DNA from: Chlorophyllum brunneum
Taxonomy: Eukaryota > Basidiomycota > Agaricomycetes > Agaricales > Agaricaceae
Direction of reading: 5' to 3'
Length of the DNA stretch: 64,000 nucleotides
Assembly: GCA_963576785.1 (NCBI GenBank)
Contig: OY756142.1
Coordinates: 3,224,001-3,288,000, forward strand
Under the pieces are notes generated by a model that was not told where the DNA came from, ran no database searches, and saw only the letters and a list, made by a program, of their open reading frames with translations. Made by a program: the position numbers and the translations under genes. Shown here one piece after another: positions 34,131 through 45,499 of this stretch. Position 1 is the stretch's first letter. Each line of letters begins with the position of its first letter.

Positions 34131-36080
34131 ATAGAAAAGACTGCCCACTGATCATTCAAACAAGTAAGGCCAGAGGGCGACCACTACTACTCAGGAAAAA
34201 ACAATGGAAAAGACTGGGCTGATCAAGTGGAGGAAGAATTGGAGCTCAAAATAGAAGACGTTGAAGAAAACAATGCGGAACACAAAGGTAGACTGGAGGA
34301 ATTGTATGACAATACTGTTAGGGAGGTTGGTAAGATCTCCGAGTGGGTCAAAGCCTGCAGCACATTTAATATGAGTGGTGATGAAGGACTCACTTTTGGA
34401 TGGGCTTTCACTGAACTAATGGGGACCTTAATGAAGGCGGGATGGCTCAAGGTTGCCGTTGACGAGCAGAAGAATGATTTCCTAGGTTGGATGGGGATCA
34501 ATTTTGGTAAGATAACTGTCTGCGCTGAGGAAACACCTCAACCAGATACTTCCCCCCTTCGACGCACGGCCTCCAAAGCCCCCATGCGCAAACCTGACAA
34601 TGTCCACATGGAGGTTGTTGAGCACATTGTCACTCCAGGTATTGTCACTTATTCAGGTATCTCTAATGATGATACATGAACCAGTGGCAATAAGGTCACT
34701 CATTCGGGTATTTCTGATGATGACGTACAAATGATTACCAAGGTGGAGTTCAAGACCGTTGTACACAACAAGAAACATAGGGGTCAGAAACCCAAAGGAG
34801 TGGCCACAAAGACTGCCACCACTGGGCCAAAGACATCAAACCCCACTCCCACTCCTATGTCTGACAAGGCCACCAAAACTCCAGTTTCCCCTCCCAAGGA
34901 TGCCGAGAAAACTCAGGAAGGCGCAAAAACCTCCTATGCTGCAGCTGCGGCCAAATGTGGTAAGAACTCTGTCTCCACCCCCACTTCCACTGGGTGCAAT
35001 CCTCTCAAACTTCTAGAGTTTGCGAGCAAGTTCCCAGAATTGTCCCACAAGAAGGTAGTGGCGATGTACGATGCCGCCTTCTCCTCTCCCTCCCCTGCAA
35101 ACAAAAAACTGGCTAAGAAAGCTGGCGTCATCCCCTCCACATTGAATGGTCTCTCACGCAAGTAGGTTATCATTCCTCTTCTTACCAGGCCCAATGTTTC
35201 CAACTTCAGGGCCATTATTGATTCTCTCAACGCTTGCCTCATAGCGGAGAAGTCCAAAACTAGGGTCATTGCCACCTCACAGGGTAAGCTGGGCCTCATA
35301 GTCCACACCTCAGAGATGTTGACCCCTACGGAGCTTGACGTTGTCAAGGTGTGGCTCAAGGAGAAGTTTGGTGGGATAACTACGGGTGATGTATCCCTCC
35401 CCAAGTCCAAATCATTTGTGAAAGTCATGGACATCAGTTACATCACGCCCCAAGGACAAGTTCTCACTGAAGCCGATGTCATCACCAGTATCTGGAATTC
35501 CATCCACTTGGATGCTATCCAATTTGCAACACAACCAAGAGTGCAATGCAACTCTAAACACTCAGACACCTACATGGTATGGTTCGAAATCTGGGATTCC
35601 AAGGTGGGGTCCAACATCACAAAGATTGAGGACAAGTTCCTCAACATTTACAGAGGTCTCTTCCACATTAGGAGGGCCAATGCCAACCTAGGAGTTCCAT
35701 TCTGCGCCAAGTGCTGCAGATAGGGCTACCCTCTAATCTGATGCCATACAAGGCTGTTCACCTGTGCTTGCTGTAAGGGTCCCCACTCCGCCACCAACTA
35801 CTGCACCTTCACCTACTGCTGCAAGGGCAATGACAAAGCAGACCTACCCATTGCAGCCACCCCCTCCGGAGAACCATGCCCCCATAAGGCTATGTGCTCC
35901 AACTGTGGCAAGGATCACCTCGCCACTGACCGTAAGTGTCAGTTTTGGAAAAAGCAATTTGACCACAACTGGCATGCCAACAGAGTGCTCAAATTAAGAG
36001 CCAACAAAGGAGTTCCAATGCCCCCCTCCTTGTCATCCCAGGCTAGTCAAAGCCAGACTAACCCCCCCCCCCCAATGAAT
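34131..36080 (+). pseudogene. LINE 1 ORF1 (gag-like RNA-binding protein)
   Basis: Broken into several open pieces (34227-34679, 34731-35165, 35316-35723, 35892-36080) that align in order with LINE 3 ORF1. The start ATG of LINE 3 is ATA-like here. The C-terminal part has Cys/His clusters (CAKCCR, CACCKGPH and CSNCGKDHLATDRKC), expected to bind element RNA. The middle is Thr/Pro/Lys-rich. Stops include codons after NDDT and LSRK. Confidence 0.7.
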
Positions 36081-39000
36081 AATACACCCGACAACCAAGA
36101 CAGGCCTCCTTGCTTGTTTCTGAGTGAGCTGAAGGTCTGTTCTCACAACGTTGGAAAATCATATGGAGTGATGGAGACAGTCCTCACACATAGAGGTAAT
36201 GTCGACCTCCTTCTCATACAGGAACCTCTATGGAGATACCTCCGTGATATCCCTTCCCCCGCCTCCAATGACGGCTCCCCTCTTGTGGGAGGCCTGGTTC
36301 ACCCAGACTGGATGCTCCTCTCATATCCAATTGTCGCCAAAGAAGTCCTCCAAGTTGGATACTGGCGTTACCCCCAACGGACGGTGAACATGGAACACCA
36401 TACCACTCCCCGGGTCCTTGCCTTTGCTCACAAGAGACTCAAGTGTCTCTGACCTTCCATCAGAAGAGACATTATAAATCATTGAGACCTCCTGTGCATC
36501 TCCCTTTGTGCAGAGGGAGAAGAACTACTGCTGCTGAACATATACAATGACAGCCGTAACACTGCGCTCCACTTCCTCAAGGAGCGCCTCTTTGACCTTC
36601 TGCCCTTTCTCTTACTGGGTGGAGATATTAACATTCAATCTGAGCAATGGGACCCTTCAATGGACCAACATCCAGCAAGTGAAGACCATCTCCTCATGAT
36701 CACCAAAGCCCTCAACTTAGAGAGGTCAATCCCATCTGCAGCCATACTAACTTGCTACACCTCAGACCCCAATCTACCAGACACAGTCATAGATCTGTTG
36801 TTTGTTTCGGGTGTGTTACCATATGTCCCCATCCACGCTATCCAGGAAGGCAATCGATACAATTCGGACCATGCCCCCCTTCTAATCAGGATTCCTATTC
36901 TGCAAATGGAAGTTGTCATCGAAAGATTGACAATTTCCAAAGAATTGGAAGAGGAAACCAAATTCCTGATGGACATCATGGAAGAAATTAACACCAAGAA
37001 CTGGCTGATGAATAATGCAGATGAGCTGGAGAGAGCTGTTGCCAAATTGGGAGGTTTATTTGACAGGTCCTGGAATCACAACACGAAGAAGACTAAGATC
37101 ACCACTAGGTCCAAAACCTGGTGGAACAAGGAGTGCTCTACTGCTCTTGCAACACACTGCGCGGACCACAAGAACAAGTGAAAATGGAATGCCTTTCACA
37201 AGACCACAAGGAAAACAAAAAGAGATTACTTTGACAAGAAGATCCAAGAAATCTCAGTCAATAATCAACGTCCATAGGATCTGATGCCCTAGGTCAAAGC
37301 ATGAGCACTCCCAGCTATGGAAGCAATTTGCCACAATGGCTGGCCTTGTCTCACTATGAACAGCCTATGGATGGCCCTTGACCAGCACTATAATGCGGCT
37401 TACAACAGACCAGTTAACACAGCTATATTAGATGAACTTCCTCTGTCAATTGGAATGGAGAATAGGACTTGGGTGGATTTCTCTCTCCTTGAGATGATGG
37501 AATCACTCAAGGATACCTCGAATTCTTCTGCCCCTGGCCCCGACCACATTTCCTGGTCCCACCTTAAACAGATTGCCGCCATTGATACCTGCGCTGATCT
37601 CCTCCTCAGAATCAGCTGCGCGTGCCTATCCCTTGGACATTGGCCCGCGCACTTCAAAAAGTCAACGTCGGTTATTATCCCCAAACCCAACAAACCCGAC
37701 TACTCCACCCCGAAGGCGTTCAGACTGATTGTCCTACTCAACACGCTTGGCAAGTTAATAAAGAAAATGCTAGCCAAGCATCTCCAATTTGAGGCAGTGA
37801 AATTCAAGGTTCTCTACCCTCATCAACTGGGAGCCATCTGACAACAATCCACTGAGGACACGGGGCTTTTCCTAACTCACATCATCCGGGGAGCTTGGAC
37901 AAAGAAGAAAAAGACATTGGTGCTTGCATTCGATGTCACCCAATTCTTTCCCTCCCTTAACCACAACCTCCTTATCGACATACTTGGTCGGCAGGGATTT
38001 CCTCCTCAAATCGCGGAGTTCTTCAATAATTACCTCAAAGAACACCGCACTACCTACTGGTGGAACAATGAAAACTCCCTGGAATACGATGCAGCAGTGG
38101 GAGTAGGCCAAGGCTCAGCCCTGAGTCCCATTCTCTCTGCCCTGTACCTCGCCCCCCTCCTTCAAATCTTTGACGTATGTATGGAGGAACACTACAACAG
38201 ATGGGACTTTGATGTCCTATCTTTTGTAGATGATGGCACCCTAGTCACACAATCTCCATCCCTTGAACAGAATGTCGAAATACTTCAACACATGTACTGC
38301 GAAATGGAGCAGCTCATGAATGAATTTGGCCTAGAAATTGAACACAGTAAGTCCGAAGTCTATCACTTCACATGTGCGAGACAGGACTCCAATCCCTCTA
38401 TTGATTTGGGATCCCCACCATTCACTGGCTGTACCCCTCTCAAACCAAAAGCCCATTGGCGTTACCTCGGTTTCTACTTTGACTGGACGTTAACCTTCAA
38501 GGAGCACATCTGCTACTACTCTACCAAGGCTATATCAACAATTAAGGCAATGAAAATGCTAGGGAACTCTGTATGTGGTTTGTCCCCTAGTAATAAAAGA
38601 TTACTATACCATTTGTGTGTCGTACCAGTGGCAACTTATGGATACCAACTTTGGTTTCATGACAAGTCACGTGCTAAAGGAACTTGTGAAATACTCAACA
38701 AGATACAGTGAAGCGCAGCCCTCTGGATTACTGGGGCCTTCCGGACTTCTCCCACCGGCGGCGTTGAGTCCCTCGTGGGGCTTATGCCCATCAAACTCCA
38801 CTTCCGAAAGTTGGCCAAATGACAAATGTTGAGGCTTCACACATTGGACAATGAACACACATTGGCAAGATTGATAAAGGAGTATCATTCTTCCCCTCAC
38901 TGCCTTCACATCAAGAATTTTACAGAGATTCAGAAGAAGAAGACACTTGAAGCTATGATGGACATTTTGCACCCCACCCCCAAGACTCGGTTAGAACATT

Positions 39001-40170
39001 TTAACTCTGTTTCCAAATCTGTCTGGCCTGGACATAGGTTACTTGACCACTTCCCTACTAATGTATCTTTTATAGGATTCAACTAGGACAACCCCCACCT
39101 CTCGAAGACAATTTGGGACAATGTTACAACAAATACAACGACAGACTTCAAGTCCATTATTATCAGCACAGATGGCTCAGTCTACCCCAACCCTAACCCA
39201 CTTGCTAGCCAGTTCACGGCAGCAGCTACTATTTGACACTTAGACAGAGGGAGCTCTATCATGAAGAGACTTGGAGGAACAACATCAACTGACACTGAAC
39301 TGGTTGTGCAGTACCTGGGAATTACCAAAGTACTCGCCACTGATGACTATGAACAAGTTAAACACATCCATGTATTCACTGATTCTCTTGCAGCCTCCTG
39401 GCTCCTACTTGACTGTTTGCCGCACTCTTGCCAGCAACAGTCTATCCTTACATTGAAGGCACTCCTGGCTTAGTTCAACAAGTCTGACCAACACCGCCTC
39501 TTGTTTTACCACACTCTGCCAAAGTGCAAATATGGAATACAAAAAGCCACACACGATTGGATCCAAACAGTTGCCTGGCCTAACCGGGGTCGAAATCACT
39601 GAGTCCCTAACTCCATAGACTACTTATGCAAGAAGTCCACCAAATGAGCCGTTCACACATGGCAAGCCATGTTCGGCTTCAAAAAATACAGTGGTAGCTC
39701 CTTCCTTCACCTCCTGGTACGAGTGAATGGGGCCTCTGCTTTACCATTGCACATCAAGTCCAGTCCCTGGATACGAGAATGCAGTTACCAGCCACAGCTC
39801 TTTGCAAGAGCATGTTGCACCATCCTATGCCATGCCCCAATTGGTGAATACCGATTATGGTTCTTCCCCAATGAGGACTTATCTTGCCACCACTGTGCCA
39901 ATCAAATGGTCCAGACTAGGTTGCACATCCTCTATCATTGTAACACCTTCGATCATCATTTTGGCATTGATACCATCAAGGCACTAGTCAACTTCTTGCA
40001 TCGTAACCCTACCAGGTTCAGTTTCCCCCGGAACCTGATTGCCCTTGTTTCCATGCCAGTTCAATACCCCCACTATATCGTCATCAAGTCCATCAGAGGT
40101 TTGGGTCTGCACCTGCATGAATCCTTTTCTTTTTCTCTTTTTCTTATGCTCTCCCGGTTATGGATTTCAT
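36074..40170 (+). pseudogene. LINE 1 ORF2 (endonuclease, RT, RNase H)
   Basis: Order: apurinic-type endonuclease (CSHNVGKSYG, LLIQEP, GGDINIQS, NSDHAPLLI), reverse transcriptase (VIIPKPNKP, AFDVTQFFPSLNH, GVGQGSALSPI, and SFVDDGTL with the catalytic Asp pair at 38229-38234), RNase H (STDGSVYP, FTDSLAASW) and a C-terminal CHHC zinc motif (CHHC followed by HILYHC). The reading is interrupted by TGA/TAG stops and shifts, for example at 36450, 37840, 38709, 38820 and 39600. Catalytic residues of the RT are still legible, but the frame is not translatable. Confidence 0.8.
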
Positions 40171-40580
40171 TCCCATTTCTCTATCTTTCCTTCCCTCACT
40201 CATCTACTATTTTATATAGTTTTCATTCAGTGTCCATCATTCCCATGGTGTCTGGGCAAAAGCCCTCCCACACACTAGTACTGTTCGTTATTCTCCCTTG
40301 TGTTTGCGAGTCGATAGTTCCTTTCTATCAATTTCTCTCTTTCACTCTCTCTCTCTGAATTCCTCTCATTCTTTTTCCCGCTGTTCAACTTAGGTACCAA
40401 ACATCTCTCTAGTGTACGCGCTAGATGGCATCGAGTCTTGTGGGGTTAGTGTATGTTTAGTCTACTTTCCTTGCTCTGAATATTCTGTACATTCTGCTTT
40501 TGTATGTATGTACATGTGGACTGCAATCGAGTACCACTATATAAATTGTTGATTTAAAATAAAAAAAATAAAAAAAAAAA

Positions 40581-40642
40581 GGACAACATGTACAGTGTCT
40601 GAAACAATGGCTGAAAAGCCTAATCCACCACTGAGGAAACAA
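40581..40642 (+). repeat. Repeat RX, continuation between LINE 1 and the solo LTR
   Basis: Aligns with about 41448-41507 of the second RX copy. Its first 13 bases are the LINE 1 target duplication, and its last 5 (AACAA) are the target duplication of the Copia solo LTR. Confidence 0.55.
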
Positions 40643-41210
40643 TGTTGAGGTAATGACCATAATGAGTTGTATTGCTAGGGCAGCAGTAAATGCAGTGGGA
40701 GAGAACATAGGGTCTACTCACTGAGATAATAAGCTTCTATCTGATACCTGTAGAAAGGTAATTCGGATAGACAGATATTATTAACTAAGTGGTTGGTGTT
40801 AGAGGTAGAGAGGTCAAAGTTGAGAAGATTGAGACTTGTGTTGTACTCAAGAAGATAAGTGATGATGAAGAAGTTGTTCAATTGAACAAGATACAGAACT
40901 TGGTCTGCTACATGGGGTTTATATACATGTAGGTACGACAAGTCATACTACATAAAATACTAGGAATACATAGAATGTTCCTTATAACTCCTATTAACTG
41001 CAGTGTAGTACCTATGGAACATATTATACCAGTTATTGGAACTATGTAGAATAATCTATCAAGTACCAATTAACATTATAACTCTCATTGTATGCAGAGC
41101 AACTCATAAGAAGTTACTACAGATTGAAGTTACTGGAGAGTAATGGATCAGTCTATAATTATCATAATGACTTCATAGTCTATTTCTAGAATATGTCCAA
41201 AACTTCAACA
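40643..41210 (-). mobile_element. Solo LTR of the Copia family
   Basis: 568 bases beginning TGTTGAGG and ending CTTCAACA, flanked by the 5-bp duplication AACAA (40638-40642 and 41211-41215). It aligns throughout with the LTR at 61627-62171. No internal sequence is left, so the element was removed by LTR-LTR recombination. Orientation is the same as the Copia copy at the window end. Confidence 0.85.
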
Positions 41211-41700
41211 AACAATACAGTACATTCACTCCTACATGTATACCCACAGCTCTGTGCTTGAAGCACTCATTGTTATGTCTGAACCACAAACATATGTCAA
41301 GGGCTATGATAAGTTCACTGGAGCTATACAACTTGTACCACTGTCACAATCCAGTGACATCATTATTGACTCCTTCATCTTGCTTGGAAATACACACCAT
41401 ACCTGTATGTATATGACACTGATGGACTTTACTTATGCACCATTAAGAATAACCTCTATGGTGCCTGGAATAACAGTTGGAAAGCTTAACCTACTATCAA
41501 AGAAATAATGCAGTACATCCACTCTTACATGTACACCTGTAGTCCAGCACTTGAAGTGCTTATCTATCAGCAAATTGCTAACAGAATCTATTGTATAGAG
41601 ATGCAACCTAAAGACCTGTCACCTGATAATAAACCTGCTATACCCAGCAGCAATAGCAACAACTCTCCCTATCTACTACTGCAATCTACTTAAGCCTTCA
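41211..41700 (+). repeat. Repeat RX, second and third partial units
   Basis: A unit of about 290 bases starts near 41216 (CAGTACATTCACTCCTACATG) and restarts near 41511 with a diverged copy of the same opening. The unit carries the MSEPQTYVKGYDKF segment. Coding identity is unknown to me. Confidence 0.5.
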
Positions 41701-42597
41701 TTGAGTCACCCAAGTCCTACCTTTCCAAAGAACTAGCAGCATTGACATCATCCCTATCTTCCTACTCTGATCACCTAATGGATACAGTTCTTTTGTCACC
41801 ACTATTGTCACCATTATTACCATCTACCATCTTGTCCTGCACATCTTGTGACTGTAGCTGTTCTAACAAATCCATATCTTCATTATCTGAGATCTCCAAG
41901 GATGAGTAAGCACTTATCTATTTCACCTCTATCAGTTTCACTCTGTTCTATGCTTAACTGTTTCACCTTTATGAGTTTCACATTTATCTTTAGTAATGTT
42001 TCATCTTACATTTCCTATCTATCAGTTTTAGTCTTGTTATCTATACTCCATATTATTTATAGAAAAGAAGTAGTTAGTATAAATAGCCAACCATATTAGG
42101 AAGTCAAAGCTTAATTGGTGCATTTTTTTATGTTTGTGTTTTTTGCCCACAAGTTCAAATATGGGGGCATCCAAGAGGTTGGTGAGTGCATCCCAGCTCT
42201 GTAGCATTTGGCTCCTTGTATATGAGACTTTTTACAACCTGTTTAACTATGTCAATTTTATCAGACATGAACAACAAGGGCTTTGAAAAGGCATAAGTGA
42301 GGCCATTGAGCTCACAACATTTGGTGGATTACTAAAAGAAAAGAAAAATAACTCTGAACTATGTAAAGTTGAGTCAAGTCACTTCTAACATAATCAAGAC
42401 TGTTGTCTCAGTCAAGCATCTCAATTTGCATTTTGATAGTTTTAATACAGTAATAAATGAGCTCAAGTACCTGTGCCAAGGCACAGTGAATGCAATGGTA
42501 AATCTGAGCTCCTAAGTTTAATATTTATCTGAGTTCAATTTTAATCTAAGCCAAGTCTAAGTCCAATACTATTCTATATACTCTACAGTTCAAGTAA
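41701..42597. other. AT-rich stretch beside the Helitron-type helicase
   Basis: No gene recognised. It may include the 3' end of the Helitron-like element, which runs on the minus strand. I could not identify a terminal hairpin and CTRR end with confidence. Confidence 0.35.
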
Positions 42598-44478
42598 TCA
42601 GAACACTTCTTTGTATACTACATTCATTGTTCTACTACTTTGCTGAGTCTGTTCAGGTAACAACACCTTGATCCTGTTCTTGGATGTACATCTTGAAAAT
42701 GCTACATACAATTGGCCATGAGAGAACACAGATGTCTGCAAATCAATCCCTACATACTTTACTGACTGCCCTTGAGACTTGTTGATTGTCATTGCAAAGG
42801 CAGGTCAGACAGGGAACTGACAATGTTAGGGAGGAATGGGAAGTGCCTCTAATAGAGGCTCCAGTACAATTCTTGGAATCATTACTATCTGTCCTACAAA
42901 CTTTGCTTCTCTACTAATGATCCTATATGCCAACACCTTTCTTTCTACCTGTTCTACTATCATTCTTGTCCCATTATCCAGGTCCAGGTTCTGGAGAAGC
43001 ATAACTGGACAGCCAAGCTTAAGAGCTAACTTGGCAAGTAGCAGACCACTGATATTCAATGACTGGAGATACTCTGCAGGATAATGCTGTCCATTGTCTT
43101 CTAGGTTAACAGAGTCAACACTGTTGAGCATATGTTTATCACCAGGAAACTTGTCAAGGCTAGTGGCATTGAGATTATTGACTTCATCATTTCTGGGAGC
43201 AAGGATAGTCCGCTCAAGATAGTAGTCATCTTGGTGGGCTTGGTGGATTGCAGGATAGGTTGCTGCAACCAAGGTATCAGAGTCACCAACACACATAGTG
43301 TGAGAAACCTCAATAGTCTCTAAGTTATCCACTCCCCTTCCAGCTCTAATCTCTAGTAACCATTCAGCATGCTGCTCACTTTCAGGACTCCTTTCCAGTC
43401 TCATATTCTGAACCAAGTAGTGGACCTGAATTTCTTTCCACAGGTCACTTTGGCATATAGATACTCTAACTACATCTTGTCTTGACCATTATGAATAACT
43501 GGAAGAGTTTGACAGAAGTCTCCTCCAAATACAATGGTAATACTACCAAAAGAAGCATTAGGTTTCTGAAAAGAAAGTCTAAGACATTGGTCTAAGGATA
43601 AATACTGTACTTACCTCTAGAAAGTCTCACTATTTTTTTTATTTTTATTTTTTTTTTAAATCAACAATTATATAGCAGTGCTCGAACGCAGTCCGCATGT
43701 ACATACATACAAAGGTAGAATGTACAGAATGTTCGGAGCAAAAAAAGTAAACTATACATAAACTAACCCCACAAGACTCGACGCCGTCTAGCGTGTACAC
43801 TAGAAAGATGTTTGGTACCTAAGTTGATCAGTGAGGAAAATAAAAGAGAAATTCGGAAAGAGAGAGAGTGAGAGAGAGAAATTGATAGAAAGGAACTACT
43901 GACTCACAATCACAAGAGGGAACAACAAATGGTACTAGCATGTGGGAGGGCATTTGCCCAGACACCACGGGAGAGATGGATTTTGAATGAAAACTATGTA
44001 TAAAATAGTAGACAAGCGAGGAGGGGAGAAATAGAGAAATGAATTTGAAGTCCATAACTGGGAGAGTATAAGAAAAAAGAAAAAAGAAAAGGATTTATGC
44101 AGGCGCAGACCCAAACCTCCTTTGGACTTGATGACGATGTAACGGGGGTATTGACCCGGTGTGGATACGAGGGCAGTCAGTCTAGAAAGTCTCTCAAATA
44201 CCTATCTACTACCTTGATACCATGCTTGTGTTGTATAGGAACTTCATCCCAGATAATCACCTTAGTCTCCTTCAAAACATGATACATCTGGTGATTTTTC
44301 TTGATGCCAGGAACTGATATTTCATTGGCAGGAATAGGAATCTTGAACCTGGAATGTGCAGTCCTCCCTCCATCCAACAACAAAGCAGCAATCCCAGATA
44401 AAGCAATACAAAGAGCAATCTGGCCTTGGGAGTAGACAGCAGCAGCAATGGTGTTGAGAATAAAGGTCTTTCCACATC
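42598..44478 (-). pseudogene. Helitron-type Pif1 helicase, split and decayed
   Basis: Minus strand, in order: Walker A-like CGKTFILNTIAA (about 44470), Walker B VIIWDE (about 44250), then after a LINE fragment GGDFCQTLPV (about 43515), QNMRLERS (about 43410), a GCPVMLLQNLD...NGTR segment (about 43010) and TINKSQGQ with [12 protein letters not shown] (about 42790-42700). This is the full set of Pif1-family helicase motifs in the form used by Helitrons, rolling-circle DNA transposons. A 50-nt intron-like sequence (GTAAGT...TTTCAG) lies at about 43615-43565. The N-terminal part and Rep domain are missing: the sequence is cut by the Gypsy LTR at 44479. Several in-frame stops are present. Confidence 0.75.
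43629..44181 (-). mobile_element. 5'-truncated LINE fragment inside the helicase
   Basis: About 550 bases matching the 3' end of the other LINEs, including the poly-T (poly-A on its own strand) at 43629-43660 and the GLRLRR-type last codons. It is flanked by a 12-bp duplication, CTAGAAAGTCTC, at 43617-43628 and 44182-44193. Short 5'-truncated copies are the normal outcome of aborted target-primed reverse transcription. Confidence 0.85.
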
Positions 44479-44783
44479 TGTTATGAACTATAGATAGACA
44501 GTACATTCTTATCATGCACCTGTCATACTCATCATTCCGATATAACTGCTTCACCTCCTTGTTTCATCCCTTAAAGGCTGTCCTCTTCCTGACTCATTCT
44601 ATTCGTCCCTATGACTCCTTTACTCCATTCCCTTATTATTAGCACTCACCACTAGTATATAAAGTGTAGTAATACTTGATGTATTCCTTACACTTTACCA
44701 ATTGTATCATCCCTTACTCTTTCTCTACTTCCTTGTCTTTATCCAAAAACTTGCTACCTGAGTCATAGACTAAGGTCATAACA
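44479..44783 (+). repeat. 5' LTR of the Gypsy element
   Basis: 305 bases, TGTTATGAAC...CATAACA. It aligns with 60284-60587 (same strand) and with 49124-49417 and 61113-61421 (opposite strand). A TATATAAAG promoter-like box lies at about 44656. Confidence 0.85.
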
Positions 44784-45499
44784 TTTGGTAAAGTATCATT
44801 CAACTCACCTTGCAAGAGAGGTGCCACTATTTGTAGCTAGGCTTGGAATAATAGCCTCCAACCAAGACAACAGTATATGAGCAGCAGTAGCTCATTGAGA
44901 ACACTGAGAAAACCAAGAGCTCCAAGACCAACAGACATCCAGGGATTGCCCATAACCACCAGATCCAAATGACAAACAGAACCAGATATTCCTGAAGGCC
45001 TTAAATGGCAGAAATCTGACCACAGTGTAGATGAAGATACAGCTCTTTTTGAGACCCTATTTGATACAGAAATCGCTGAAACCACATCTGATGTAGAAGT
45101 TGCCGAAACCCCATTCAATACAGAAATTGCCAAAGCCACATCTGACATAGATACGAAAACAGAGAATCCGAAACATCTGACATAGAAGTCACCGAAACCC
45201 ACAAGAATGATCACAGTGAACCTGAAATGGCCGATGAAATCAACTTCCCAAAGAACCTAGCACCAGAGCCAGGATACTTCAATGGAGATAGAACCAAGTT
45301 TGACAATTGGTGGAGAGTGATGTCCTTATGAACACTCTTCAACAAAATTGAAGACAACGAACAAAGGATAATTGGAGTATTAGCACAAATGAAAGGAGGA
45401 CTAGCAGGTCCTTACGCCAATGCCAAGTTACAAACAATTCAAGACAAGAAAATGCTGGCATTTGATGATTTCACAAAGGAGATGGTTGCCACCTTCTCC

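Larger units (their letters stand above)
33778..40580 (+). mobile_element. LINE 1, full-length Tad/I-type non-LTR retrotransposon
   Basis: The 5' end (ATCCCTTCTTTGACTC) is shared with LINE 3. The 3' end is an A-rich tail, and a 13-bp target-site duplication flanks it (GGACAAYATGTAC at 33765-33777 and 40581-40593, one mismatch). About 6.8 kb. It carries ORF1 with CCHC zinc knuckles and ORF2 with endonuclease, reverse transcriptase and RNase H, so it belongs to a LINE clade with RNase H. Many stops and frameshifts make it dead. It inserted into repeat RX. Confidence 0.85.

Noticed and set aside
44479..44783. The LTR pair 44479/49124 as the ends of one short element
   Set aside because: They are in opposite orientation, and 49124-49417 has its own exact 5-bp target duplication, so it is an independent solo LTR.
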